DNA of 40,978 bases from contig WANN01000020.1 in NCBI GenBank assembly GCA_015521775.1, positions 1 to 40,978 on the forward strand, given 5' to 3'. Shown one piece after another: positions 1-7,122 of this stretch (position 1 is its first letter; the number at the start of each line of letters is the position of its first letter). The notes below the pieces were generated by a model. The model worked only from the letters and a program-made list of their open reading frames with translations, was not told the DNA's origin and did no database searches. Position numbers and translations under genes: made by a program. This stretch comes from Thermoproteaceae archaeon (GTDB taxonomy: Archaea; Thermoproteota; Thermoprotei; Thermoproteales; Thermoproteaceae).

Positions 1-53
1 AACTCTGCCGGAATGGTCCGTGAGACGGGGCCCGCCTTGCCTGTCCAGGGAAG

Positions 54-61
54 CTTTTTAT
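54..61 (+). promoter_or_regulatory. TATA box of the PaREP1 gene
   Basis: A CTTTTTAT element is centred about 24 nt upstream of the ATG at 81. This spacing is what a leaderless crenarchaeal transcript would have, and it argues against the earlier in-frame ATG at 60, which lies inside the box. Confidence 0.6.
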
Positions 62-80
62 GTGGGGTGGCCGTTCTGAC

Positions 81-587
81 ATGGACTTCCCTGTTTTGGC
101 GAAGCCGTGGCGGGACTTGTCAAGGTACAGGGAGGCTAGGCTGAGGGAGGCGGCCGTGGAGGCTAGGCTTGCACTGGAGTTCCTCGCAGACGGCCTCGTG
201 AGGAATGCCGCTGGGAAGGCCTTCCAGGCGTGGAAGGCGTACTTGGGGGCTCTGCTTGCCGAGCGGCGGGAAGAGCTTAAGGGGGAGTATCCGGGGGCTA
301 GGAGGATTAGGGTTGGGGAAGAGGAGGTGATGGTGGAGGAGGTAGACATAGTAATTTCGCTGGTGCCCACGTCTGCGATGACACGTCTAGCTGCACTGGT
401 CGGCGGTGACGCGGTGGAGTTCACATACCTAGCCCTGCAACTGCACCGCTACCAGTACAATGGGCCGGACCCAGAGGGCTACCTCACCGACATACCCGAC
501 GACAGGACAGCCGCCATCTCCATCTGCAGGCTCCTTGGGAGGCTTGTGGGGGGAGAGGATTCGTACAGGAGGGTATGCCCCAACTGA
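81..587 (+). CDS. PaREP1 family protein
   Basis: This 168-residue protein resembles the PaREP1 family that is expanded in Pyrobaculum and relatives. The recognisable part is the helical N-terminal half, with a run of the form EFLADGLVRNAAGKAFQAWK, followed by a second helical region ending near YRRVCPN. PaREP1 proteins are of unknown function; to my knowledge the fold is grouped with the HEPN/KNTase-C helical bundle proteins, which fits the HepT and nucleotidyltransferase genes immediately downstream. I chose the ATG at 81 because a TATA box lies about 24 nt upstream. The gene ends 52 nt before the HepT start, which has its own TATA box, so the two are probably transcribed separately. Confidence 0.75.
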   Translation: MDFPVLAKPWRDLSRYREARLREAAVEARLALEFLADGLVRNAAGKAFQAWKAYLGALLAERREELKGEYPGARRIRVGEEEVMVEEVDIVISLVPTSAMTRLAALVGGDAVEFTYLALQLHRYQYNGPDPEGYLTDIPDDRTAAISICRLLGRLVGGEDSYRRVCPN

Positions 588-610
588 CGTCAACGCGCGG
601 GCCGGCGCAG

Positions 611-619
611 CTTATATAT
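611..619 (+). promoter_or_regulatory. TATA box of the hepT-mnt pair
   Basis: CTTATATAT is centred about 24 nt upstream of the GTG at 640, which decides that leaderless GTG start for the HepT-like gene over the longer upstream reading frame beginning at 460. Confidence 0.65.
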
Positions 620-639
620 GCAGCTCCCGCGCTTGGGCA

Positions 640-1044
640 GTGCCGGTAGACGAGAACGTCGTGAGGCGTAGGGTTCTGGACGTCGTAAACGCTATCGGCG
701 AGTTCAGGAGGCTTGCGTCGAGGGAACCCGCCGAGATGACTGTGGACGAGGTGTACTCCATGAGGTACAACCTCATCGTGTTGGCCGAGGCCCTGGCCGC
801 CCTTTCCACACACGTACTAGTGGAGGGGTTCGGCTACCGGCCTCGGACCTACGTCGAGGCTGTGGAACAGCCGGCTAGGAGGCTGGACGTCACATGTGTG
901 GACAAGCTGAAGGCACTGATAAGGCTGAGGGGCCCCCTACTCCACGCCCACTGGGCGATAGACGATGAGAGAGTGCACCGGAGCATAAGGGGCAACTTCG
1001 AGTGCGTGGAGGAACTTCTGGAAAAGGTGCGGAGACATGATTAG
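640..1044 (+). CDS. HepT-like (DUF86/HEPN) putative ribonuclease toxin
   Basis: The 134-residue helical protein has the DUF86/HepT layout. The conserved signature sits at residues 97-105 and reads R-G-P-L-L-H-A-H-W, followed by AIDDERV, matching the family pattern Rx4HxY-W-x-ID-x-E except that the tyrosine position is His104. In characterised HepT-MntA systems the Arg and His support RNase activity and the tyrosine is AMPylated by the partner antitoxin. The gene overlaps the downstream nucleotidyltransferase by 8 nt, so the two are co-translated. The frame stays open upstream, but the TATA box at 611-619 selects the GTG at 640. Family assignment is secure; toxicity and mode of neutralisation are inferred. 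Confidence 0.8.
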   Translation: MPVDENVVRRRVLDVVNAIGEFRRLASREPAEMTVDEVYSMRYNLIVLAEALAALSTHVLVEGFGYRPRTYVEAVEQPARRLDVTCVDKLKALIRLRGPLLHAHWAIDDERVHRSIRGNFECVEELLEKVRRHD

Positions 1045-1426
1045 GTACCACGAAGTAGACCTGGAAAGGGTAATCACCACGGTGAAGTCATACTTCGAGG
1101 GGGCCCTCATAGTCGTGGTCTTCGGCTCCGTACTGAGACGCGGACATGCGCGTGACGTGGACATAGCCGTGAAGTTCAGCTGGGACGTGTCGCTGGACGA
1201 GCTCCTCCTCATGGGGGCCGAGCTGGAGGGGGTCCTCGGCACACCCGTGGACCTGGTCCCACTCGACGACGCGCCCCGGCTAAGGCTAGAGGCCCTGGCG
1301 GGGGGCCTACCCATACTGGTGAAAGACTGGGCCCTCTACGTCGAGCTACTGAAACAAGCCATGGGCGACGCACAGGACATGGACATAAAGCTGGCACAGG
1401 CCACCCATGCAGAAACTCAACGGTAA
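1037..1426 (+). CDS. MNT-type nucleotidyltransferase (MntA-like antitoxin)
   Basis: A 129-residue minimal nucleotidyltransferase. It carries the Pol-beta-like GS motif at residues 30-31 and the metal-binding DVD at 40-42 within VFGSVLRRGHARDVDIAV. The loop between GS and DxD is 8 residues, about two shorter than in the common MNT consensus. Members of this family act as antitoxins of HepT by transferring AMP groups to the toxin. The start codon lies inside the hepT reading frame (8-nt overlap), typical of a two-gene module. Because the partner lacks the usual acceptor tyrosine, the modification chemistry here may differ. The C-terminal tail after about residue 105 looks divergent. Confidence 0.8.
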   Translation: MIRYHEVDLERVITTVKSYFEGALIVVVFGSVLRRGHARDVDIAVKFSWDVSLDELLLMGAELEGVLGTPVDLVPLDDAPRLRLEALAGGLPILVKDWALYVELLKQAMGDAQDMDIKLAQATHAETQR

Positions 1427-1576
1427 AGCCGCAGGGCACGTCGCGCATGCCGACACGGCGATGCCACCGCCTAATAGAGTGGGGTCTCCCAGCAAGGTCC
1501 ATCCCGCGGGGTATTGGCCGGACACGAATAGGGCTGCGGAAGCCGGAAAAACGGCCCAGCCAAGGGCCAACAGCAT
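1346..1576 (-). CDS. possible small membrane protein, doubtful
   Basis: A 76-residue reading frame starts 18 nt after the tRNA-Ser 3' end and runs antisense into the 3' end of the MNT gene. It has a hydrophobic first segment (MLLALGWAVFPASAALFVSG), a short polar stretch and a second glycine-rich hydrophobic segment, so it looks more protein-like than the usual GC-rich shadow frames. I see no TATA box at leaderless distance from the ATG; expression would need read-through from the tRNA. It may be spurious. Confidence 0.25.
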   Translation of the reverse strand: MLLALGWAVFPASAALFVSGQYPAGWTLLGDPTLLGGGIAVSACATCPAALPLSFCMGGLCQLYVHVLCVAHGLFQ

Positions 1577-1594
1577 TGTTCCGATAATCGGATG

Positions 1595-1682
1595 TGGCGC
1601 CGGGGGTGGGATTTGAACCCACGCCCCCTTGACGGGGACGGGATCTCCAGTCCCGCGCCTTGGGCCGCTCGGCCACCCCGGC
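1595..1682 (-). tRNA. tRNA-Ser(GGA)
   Basis: Read on the minus strand, the gene opens with the acceptor strand GCCGGGG, pairing with CCCCGGC near the 3' end. The anticodon stem CGGGA/TCCCG encloses the loop CTGGAGA, giving anticodon GGA, which reads UCC and UCU serine codons. A long variable arm made of CCCC and GGGG strands marks a class II tRNA, and the T arm is GTGGG-TTCAAAT-CCCAC. The discriminator base is G, as usual for archaeal tRNA-Ser, and CCA is encoded. I see no intron. A TATA-like box lies about 24 nt upstream. Confidence 0.95.
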
Positions 1683-1700
1683 GGTTGGTTGTATGTCGCG

Positions 1701-1710
1701 ATTAATAATT
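1701..1710 (-). promoter_or_regulatory. TATA box of tRNA-Ser
   Basis: AATTATTAAT on the minus strand is centred about 24 nt upstream of the mature tRNA 5' end. It lies between the tRNA and the dsrE-like stop codon at 1721. Confidence 0.55.
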
Positions 1711-1720
1711 GTTTTGCCGC

Positions 1721-2098
1721 TTAGAATGCCAGTAGTTGGCCGTCGCCCACCTTTTCCAGGAAGGTGTACATGGACCCTACCTCGTCCACGAGTTCCCTGT
1801 CCAGCGCGTCCTCCTCGACGCCCATTACCTTGGCCGCGGTCTCACATGCGATTATCTCGAGGCCGCCCATGGGCTTGGCCGCTGCCAGGAGGTCCCGCCA
1901 GTACACTTTAAGCTCCAGCATCCTCCTGGCGGGCTCCTCGGCTGGGGGCGTGTGGTCCCGGGTGAACATTGGGAGGGCGCGTCCAGTCACGAATATCACG
2001 ACGTTGTCGCCTCTGGCCAGCGCCGTGGCGGCTAGGGTGGCGGCCGCGTAGAGCGAGGCGTAGTCCCCGCTGCTCAGTATTATGCCTAGGCGCCCCAT
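1721..2098 (-). CDS. DsrE/DsrF-like family protein
   Basis: A 125-residue soluble protein of the DsrE-like alpha/beta fold. It starts MGRLGIILSSGDY, has the ARGDNVVIFVTGRAL strand-helix region typical of the family, and carries a single conserved cysteine at residue 85 in IIACETAAKVMG, the position that bears persulfide in active DsrE proteins. It ends with the usual LVDEVGSMYTFLEKV helix. Two further paralogues lie at 7693-8670 next to tusA, but this copy is isolated downstream of an aldo/keto reductase. The reading frame stays open far upstream, yet homology begins at the ATG at 2098, which is preceded by a G-rich stretch; a TATA-like CCTTATAG near 2171-2180 would leave a leader of roughly 50 nt. 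Confidence 0.8.
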   Translation of the reverse strand: MGRLGIILSSGDYASLYAAATLAATALARGDNVVIFVTGRALPMFTRDHTPPAEEPARRMLELKVYWRDLLAAAKPMGGLEIIACETAAKVMGVEEDALDRELVDEVGSMYTFLEKVGDGQLLAF

Positions 2099-2205
2099 GT
2101 TTCCCCGCCCGCCGTGCCCATGGGTGTCGTGGGCTGTCCCGTCCTCATGTCGGCTGTGCCGTGCCGTCCCTATAAGGCTTGCCCTGTGTGCAAATCCTGC
2201 ATGGC

Positions 2206-3156
2206 CTATATGGGGTAGAGGGACAGGAGGAGCCTCTGCAGAGTGGCTGGGAGCAGCCGGGCCCTGGGCACGAGGCCCCCCTCGAGGGCCTGGGGGCCGG
2301 CAGCCCCATCTATCGCCTTGACCTCCCCCTCGTCTAGGTCCAGGCGGAGGGCCTCGGCCAGGGCCTCTGCCTGGGCGGGGCTCTTGACGCCGGGGATCGG
2401 CAGGGCTCCCTTGGCCTTGTGCCACGCGAGGACCACTGCCGCGGGGCTGACGGAGCGGGCCTCGGCTATCCTCATCACCGCCTCGACCACCCTGCGCCCC
2501 CACTCGGTCGTAGCGCGTTTCCTCACAGAGCCGTCAATTCTCCTGGCCCTGTCGGGGCCCCACCTGCCCAGCGCCGCGCCCTTGGCCAGGGGGCTCCACG
2601 AAACAACGGTCAGGCCGGCCCTGCCGGCTATGGGGAAGACCTCCAGCTCGGCCCTCCTGTAGAGGGGGTTGTAATGTACCTGGACGCTGACGGGCTCGTG
2701 CCGCTTGGCGCAGGCGAGGGCCTCCTCGAGGAGGCGGCCCGCGAAGTTGCTGAGCCCTATCTCCCTGACGAGGCCCGCGTCGACCAGGCGCTCCATGTCC
2801 CTGATGGGCCTGCACAGGGGGGCGTAGGGGGGTGGGGGCCAGTGAAGCTGGTACAGGTCTATCCTCCCCAGCCTCGCAAGGCTGGCCCTAGCGGCCTTCT
2901 CCACCCTGCCGTAGTTGTGTCCCCCCACCTTCGTGGCGACGGTCACGTCGCGGCGCCTCACCAGTTCCCCCAGCATGAGCTCGGACCTGCCGGCACCGTA
3001 TATCTCGGCGGTGTCCACGAAGTCCACGCCGAGCTCCACGGCGCGTTCCACGGCGCTAAGGACCTCCCGCACGTCCACGTTCCACGCCCTTCCCCCCAAC
3101 TGCCACGCGCCTATCCCCACCACGGACACGTCAAGGGACCCCAACCTACGCCTCAT
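2206..3156 (-). CDS. aldo/keto reductase
   Basis: A 316-residue NADP(H)-dependent oxidoreductase with the AKR TIM-barrel pattern. The catalytic tetrad is visible as Asp48 and Tyr53 in DFVDTAEIYG, Lys76 in ATKVGG and His105 in YQLHWP. The GLSNF motif after residue 140 and a C-terminal GALPIPGVKSPAQ cofactor-phosphate-binding motif follow. Length is normal for the family. The substrate cannot be deduced. It lies 107 nt upstream of the dsrE-like gene on the same strand and could be co-transcribed with it. An alternative in-frame ATG is not evident; a TATA-like CTTATTAG near 3220-3230 would give a leader of about 45 nt. Confidence 0.9.
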   Translation of the reverse strand: MRRRLGSLDVSVVGIGAWQLGGRAWNVDVREVLSAVERAVELGVDFVDTAEIYGAGRSELMLGELVRRRDVTVATKVGGHNYGRVEKAARASLARLGRIDLYQLHWPPPPYAPLCRPIRDMERLVDAGLVREIGLSNFAGRLLEEALACAKRHEPVSVQVHYNPLYRRAELEVFPIAGRAGLTVVSWSPLAKGAALGRWGPDRARRIDGSVRKRATTEWGRRVVEAVMRIAEARSVSPAAVVLAWHKAKGALPIPGVKSPAQAEALAEALRLDLDEGEVKAIDGAAGPQALEGGLVPRARLLPATLQRLLLSLYPI

Positions 3157-3241
3157 GGCTCATGCGGCAGCCCGGCACATACATGGGGAATACCGCTACC
3201 CATGGAGGTGCTGTGGGGAGCGACTAATAAGTCCTGGCCCC

Positions 3242-3310
3242 CACGGTTCCCGTGTCGCCATATCGATGTGGGGCGCGGCCCCTTATGGGGGCAACGCCCC
3301 TTGGCCCAAG
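3242..3310. repeat. tandem array of short GC hairpins
   Basis: Three perfect 5-bp stems, each with a 3-nt loop, follow one another: CACGG-TTC-CCGTG at 3242-3254, GGGGC-GCG-GCCCC at 3270-3282 and GGGGC-AAC-GCCCC at 3288-3300. A fourth, weaker one (CTTG-GCC-CAAG) lies at 3300-3310. On the minus strand this sits just after the last gene of the importer operon, so it could protect or process the 3' end; it also forms most of the 165-nt gap before the aldo/keto reductase. Confidence 0.5.
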
Positions 3311-3321
3311 TGGTGACCGGG

Positions 3322-3510
3322 TCAAGTCCCCTGTGCGTCAAGGTCCTCGAGGAACCATTCCACTATCTGCCCCGTGTCGTCGGCCAGCTGCACCGCGTAG
3401 TCGTACGCGTTGGCCCAGCTCGTGAACACGCCCACGATGGTCCAGCCGTCGGGGACCTCCCGCGATATTAACAGCCTGTCGCCCCTCCTGTTCATGAGGA
3501 CCAGGTACAT
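3322..3510 (-). CDS. small hypothetical protein
   Basis: A 62-residue protein, MYLVLMNRRGDRLLISREVP onward, ending with an acidic VEWFLEDLDAQ tail. I do not recognise a family. The frame remains open upstream to a TTG overlapping the ATPase stop codon (86 residues), but a TATA element (AATATAA, minus strand, 3534-3540) is centred 27 nt above the ATG at 3510, so a separately promoted leaderless 62-residue product is preferred. It could still also be read from the importer operon transcript. Its content of a short beta-strand-rich start and an aromatic helix suggests a small folded domain; function unknown. Confidence 0.55.
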   Translation of the reverse strand: MYLVLMNRRGDRLLISREVPDGWTIVGVFTSWANAYDYAVQLADDTGQIVEWFLEDLDAQGT

Positions 3511-3533
3511 GTCAGTATATGGAGATGACAGGG

Positions 3534-3540
3534 TTATATT
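3534..3540 (-). promoter_or_regulatory. TATA box of the 62-residue gene
   Basis: AATATAA on the minus strand is centred 27 nt upstream of the ATG at 3510 and lies in the gap-free region after the ATPase gene. Confidence 0.5.
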
Positions 3541-3578
3541 TGAATCCAGGTACACGTGGTCCCAGGTAAGTGAAAGTT

Positions 3579-4697
3579 TCAACCTAGTTTTCTCACAAGG
3601 CCCGCCAGGCCCGCCGCGTCCAGGCGCTCCCCAACTGGGGGGTCCCTCGACAGCGAGTAGACCGGGATGCCCCTCTGGGCGGCCTCCCTGAGCAGTGCCA
3701 GGTTCCTAGAATTGGCTGCCTCGAAGGGGCAGCCGCAGTGCAGCGCTGCCCGGGAGCGCAGGGCCATGCGCAGGGCCGCCTCGAGGGCAGAGTCGCTTAT
3801 CTCGGCGTATGGCCGCTCGCTGACAAGGGGCGCCCCCATGGCGGCCGCTACGAAGTGGTCCAGGTCGCCCACATGCGCCACGCCCACCGAGAAGGGGACC
3901 CCCATGGCGGCAAGCCTCCTCATGACGGGCGTACAGGTGCCGGCCCCTGGGACCAGGTGGAGGAGGGGCTCGCCCCTGGGGGCCGGAAGCTCCAGCGTGC
4001 CTATGGCGGGGCTCAGCGGGACTGCGTATATCTCCGTGAGGGGCGCCTCCTCCGGGGGACCAACGTACCTTATCGTGCCTCCCCACACCAGGTAGACCGT
4101 ATCGCAGAACCTGTACATGATGTCGGGCTCGTGTATTGAGACGAGCACGGCCATTTCCCCGGACAGCTCCCTGAGCATCGACATGACGTGCACCTTGGCG
4201 TCTATGTCCAGGTGCACCGTGGGCTCGTCGACTAGGAGCGCCCTGGGGCGCTGCATGAGGGCCCTCGCAATGAGGACCCTCTGCCTCTGCCCGCTGCTCA
4301 GCTCCGCGAACCTCCTCTCGGCCAGGTCGCCAATGCCCAGCCTAGCCATTACCCTCATGGCCTCGTCCACGGCCCTGTACAGCAGGTAGCTGTGGGGGTA
4401 CCGGCCCAGGAGGACCACGTCTATGGCCCTCATGAAGTGGAGGGTCGGGGCGTCCGGGAGGAGCGCCGTCAGCACTCTGGCGCGGCTGCGGGGCGACAGC
4501 CTGTACACGTTGACGCCGTCCACGTACACGGCTCCCCTGATCGGCCTCAACAGCCCCACCACGGCCCTTATCAGGGTGCTCTTGCCGGCGCCGTTGGGCC
4601 CCACGAGGCAGTTGAGCCCCTCTCCCAGCTCCATGTCGGCCCTCACCCTGAAGCCGGGGTAACCGGCCTCGACTGAGTCTACCCTAACCCTGTACAT
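3579..4697 (-). CDS. ABC importer ATPase (BtuD/FecE type) with C-terminal extra domain
   Basis: A 372-residue protein. Residues 1-235 are an ABC ATPase with Walker A GPNGAGKST (33-41), signature LSSGQRQR (133-140), Walker B ALLVDEP (153-159) and the switch His189. Residues about 243-372 form an additional domain starting HLVPGAGTCTPVMRRL with a glycine-rich start and a DLDHFVAAAMGAPLVSE segment. Similar tails occur on archaeal BtuD-like ATPases, with no function known to me. With the permease (14-nt overlap) and binding protein upstream it forms a cobalamin/iron-siderophore class importer; the substrate is not determined by the sequence. Confidence 0.85.
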   Translation of the reverse strand: MYRVRVDSVEAGYPGFRVRADMELGEGLNCLVGPNGAGKSTLIRAVVGLLRPIRGAVYVDGVNVYRLSPRSRARVLTALLPDAPTLHFMRAIDVVLLGRYPHSYLLYRAVDEAMRVMARLGIGDLAERRFAELSSGQRQRVLIARALMQRPRALLVDEPTVHLDIDAKVHVMSMLRELSGEMAVLVSIHEPDIMYRFCDTVYLVWGGTIRYVGPPEEAPLTEIYAVPLSPAIGTLELPAPRGEPLLHLVPGAGTCTPVMRRLAAMGVPFSVGVAHVGDLDHFVAAAMGAPLVSERPYAEISDSALEAALRMALRSRAALHCGCPFEAANSRNLALLREAAQRGIPVYSLSRDPPVGERLDAAGLAGLVRKLG

Positions 4698-5673
4698 GCC
4701 TCCTCGTCAGCAGCCATATGAGTACGGGCACCCCCACTAGGCTCGTCACTGCGGTGATGGGCAGCTCGAGGGGAGGCAGGAGGGACCTCGCCATGTCGTC
4801 GGCCGCCAGGGTCACAGTGGCTCCCGTGAGGGCGCTCGTAGGCACCAGGCGCTGAGGCGACTCGGTGCCCAGGAGCAGGCGGGAAATGTGGGGCCCCACG
4901 AGCCCCACGAACCCGACGACGCCCACGTACGCGATGACGGTTGCCGTGAGGACGCTGGCCACGGCGATCACCGATATACGTGCAACCCTAACGTTCAGGC
5001 CCATCACCGCCGCATGTTCCTCGCCAAGTACGTACGGGGAGATGTAAAGCGACAGGGCAAGCGCCGCGGCGAGCGCGGGCAGACAGGCGACCGACATGGC
5101 GAGGAGCCTGTCCCAGGTCACCCCGCTGAATGTGCCAAGCGTCGCCAACACGAAGGCGCCGACCTTCATCACGTCGGCCAGCGCTATCAGTATCTGGGTC
5201 CCCGCGCCGAACACGAAGCCAAGGGCCACGCCGAAGAGGAGCACGTAGAGCGTCCCGTATCGGGCCGACAGCGCGAGGAGCAGCGCGGACACTATTGCGG
5301 CGCCCATGACGCTGGACGACACGTAGACGCCTTGCCCGGCCAGGGCCGGCAACCCTACTTGGATCCCGACGAGGAACGCCAAGCCGTAGAAGAATATGGC
5401 GGCGTTTGCTATGCCCAGCACGTAGGGGTCCGCCAGCGGGTTACGGAGCAGTATCTGGTACAGAGCCCCGGCCACGGCCAGGGCCGCGCCGCCCACAAGC
5501 GCGCCGAGGACGCGGGGGAGCCTGATCCCGTTCACTATGTATCCGTCCACCGACTGGAAGTCCCAGCCGAGGACGGCGAGGACCTTGCCCGGCGGTATGT
5601 GGACGGTGCCCAGGAAAAGCGATGCGAACACGAGTGCCGGCAGGGCGGCAACTGCCAATATAAGCCTACTCAA
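4684..5673 (-). CDS. ABC importer permease, FecCD/BtuC family
   Basis: A 329-residue integral membrane protein with the FecCD/BtuC signatures RLPRVLGALVGGAALAVAGA and RNPLADPYVLGIANAA near residues 52-90 and VGFVGLVGPHISRLLLG near 255. About ten hydrophobic segments are expected. It begins with a TTG codon that overlaps the 3' end of the binding-protein gene by 8 nt, and it overlaps the ATPase gene by 14 nt, so the three are translationally coupled. It would form the homodimeric channel for a cobalamin, heme or siderophore substrate supplied by the upstream membrane-tethered binding protein. Confidence 0.9.
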   Translation of the reverse strand: MSRLILAVAALPALVFASLFLGTVHIPPGKVLAVLGWDFQSVDGYIVNGIRLPRVLGALVGGAALAVAGALYQILLRNPLADPYVLGIANAAIFFYGLAFLVGIQVGLPALAGQGVYVSSSVMGAAIVSALLLALSARYGTLYVLLFGVALGFVFGAGTQILIALADVMKVGAFVLATLGTFSGVTWDRLLAMSVACLPALAAALALSLYISPYVLGEEHAAVMGLNVRVARISVIAVASVLTATVIAYVGVVGFVGLVGPHISRLLLGTESPQRLVPTSALTGATVTLAADDMARSLLPPLELPITAVTSLVGVPVLIWLLTRRHVQG

Positions 5674-6991
5674 GCCTCACGAAGAAGCGCGGCTCCACCC
5701 CTTGGAAGAGGCTTGGGTGGAGTATCGCCGCGAGGTCCCTGACGAGCAGCTCGGTATAGGCGTAGCCCAATTGGAAATAGTCGCTGGAGAAGAGGTAGAC
5801 GCGGCCCTCCCTGACGGCCTTGACCTCGCCCAGGCGCGGCTCCGCGGAGAGGAGGTCCCCAATCGACGAGGGGCCGAACTCCGGCGAGGAAGCGTACACC
5901 AACACGTCGGTGTAGTTCCCCCGTTTGACCACGAGCTCCATTCCCGACACGTAGGGAACGTCGCCGTACAGGTAACGGCCGCCCGCCAGCCTAATAAGGT
6001 CGTGGACGTAGCTGCCGGGCGGGGCCGCATACACCGTGCCCCTGTATATGCTGAACCACGCCACGTTCACCGGGCCCGCGTCGGCCACCTTGGCGGCGTA
6101 GGACAGTACCGCCCGCTCCACCATGTCGAAGAGCCTCCCCGCCCTGTCCTCGACGTCGAAGAACGCGGCGAGGAACTTCACCCATTCGAACCGGCCGAGC
6201 ACAGTCTCCTCGCGCCACTCGTTGTCCACGACGTAGGGTATGCCCAGCTCGTCGAGCCTCTGGACCAGCTTCTCGGACGCCTCGTAGCCGGGAACGGTGT
6301 ATATGACGACCAGGTCCGGCCTCAACTTAAGTAGGAGCTCGTAGTTCGGGTTGGACGCGTAGCCCACGTCGGTCCACCTGCCGTCATTAAACCTCTCCTC
6401 CACTCCCGGTATGTACCATTTGTATGTCCCTCCCCACGCGACCCCCACCACCCTGTCCAGCAGCCCGAGGCCGAACTCCTCGTCGAGGCGCGCCAACAGC
6501 GCCACCTGCGTCGCCGAGAACAGCACCACTCGTTCCACAGGCGTACGGACAACGAGGTCGGGCGAGTACTTTCCAACATAGAACGCCAGGTCGTCGTCGC
6601 TCATGTTCCCTGGGGCCAATAGTATGGTCCTGTTCTCGCCGTCCACGACCACCTTGACCGGGCCATCGTAGGCCAGGGAGAAGCCGGCGGCGTACTTTAC
6701 TGAGACCCGGTGCCCCAGCGCTCCCCTAACGAGGGCCCCCAGCTCCCCGAGCTCTCGCCTGAGGCCCTCTATCCTGGACTCCACATCGGATAGCCGGCCC
6801 TCTATGTCGTATCTCGACAGGCTCGAGTTGATTCGGGCCAGGTCGGCGCGTAGTTCGGCGAGCTCGCCCTCTACCTTGGCCGTTAGAAGCGATATAGAGT
6901 TGCGCATGTCCGCGATGGACGTATATAATATGTATATAGATACTGCGAGGGCTAGGAGGAGCACTATATTCATTATATTGGATAACTTCAT
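5666..6991 (-). CDS. membrane-tethered substrate-binding protein with coiled-coil stalk (BtuF/FecB family)
   Basis: A 441-residue protein. A single transmembrane segment (about residues 8-25) is followed by a heptad-like coiled coil (about 28-90), then a periplasmic-binding-protein domain of the BtuF/FecB type with RVVLFSATQVALLARL, LLKLRPDLVVIYTV and the family-typical GELLSAEPRL-like end region before VREGRVYLF. Archaeal binding proteins are usually anchored through a lipid or transmembrane segment; a coiled-coil stalk of this length is less common and suggests an oligomeric or extended display. The ATG at 6991 has a TATA box 24-25 nt upstream, so the importer mRNA is leaderless. Confidence 0.85.
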   Translation of the reverse strand: MKLSNIMNIVLLLALAVSIYILYTSIADMRNSISLLTAKVEGELAELRADLARINSSLSRYDIEGRLSDVESRIEGLRRELGELGALVRGALGHRVSVKYAAGFSLAYDGPVKVVVDGENRTILLAPGNMSDDDLAFYVGKYSPDLVVRTPVERVVLFSATQVALLARLDEEFGLGLLDRVVGVAWGGTYKWYIPGVEERFNDGRWTDVGYASNPNYELLLKLRPDLVVIYTVPGYEASEKLVQRLDELGIPYVVDNEWREETVLGRFEWVKFLAAFFDVEDRAGRLFDMVERAVLSYAAKVADAGPVNVAWFSIYRGTVYAAPPGSYVHDLIRLAGGRYLYGDVPYVSGMELVVKRGNYTDVLVYASSPEFGPSSIGDLLSAEPRLGEVKAVREGRVYLFSSDYFQLGYAYTELLVRDLAAILHPSLFQGVEPRFFVRLE

Positions 6992-7010
6992 GTTTTGGAT
7001 GAATATCCTA

Positions 7011-7020
7011 TATTTAAATA
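7011..7020 (-). promoter_or_regulatory. TATA box of the BtuF/FecB-type importer operon
   Basis: TATTTAAATA, nearly symmetric, is centred 24-25 nt upstream of the ATG at 6991 on the minus strand. Confidence 0.65.
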
Positions 7021-7089
7021 TTCCCTTACGCCCAGCACGTGCCCTGCCTAGCCAGCCCCGCAGACATGCTGCACAGCAGCAATCGAATT

Positions 7090-7098
7090 CTTTTAATA
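7090..7098 (+). promoter_or_regulatory. TATA box of the 116-residue unknown gene
   Basis: CTTTTAATA is centred about 28 nt above the ATG at 7123 and 20 nt above the in-frame ATG at 7114. The former spacing fits archaeal promoters better. Confidence 0.5.
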
Positions 7099-7122
7099 TG
7101 TTCCCGGGAAAATATGGGTGTA

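Noticed and set aside
1595-1682. tRNA-Leu instead of tRNA-Ser
   Set aside because: Both are class II, but the anticodon loop CTGGAGA gives GGA and the discriminator is G, both of which fit serine.
2419-3471. 350-codon open frame on the plus strand
   Set aside because: Antisense to the aldo/keto reductase, which has its full catalytic tetrad. The plus-strand product lacks protein-like composition.
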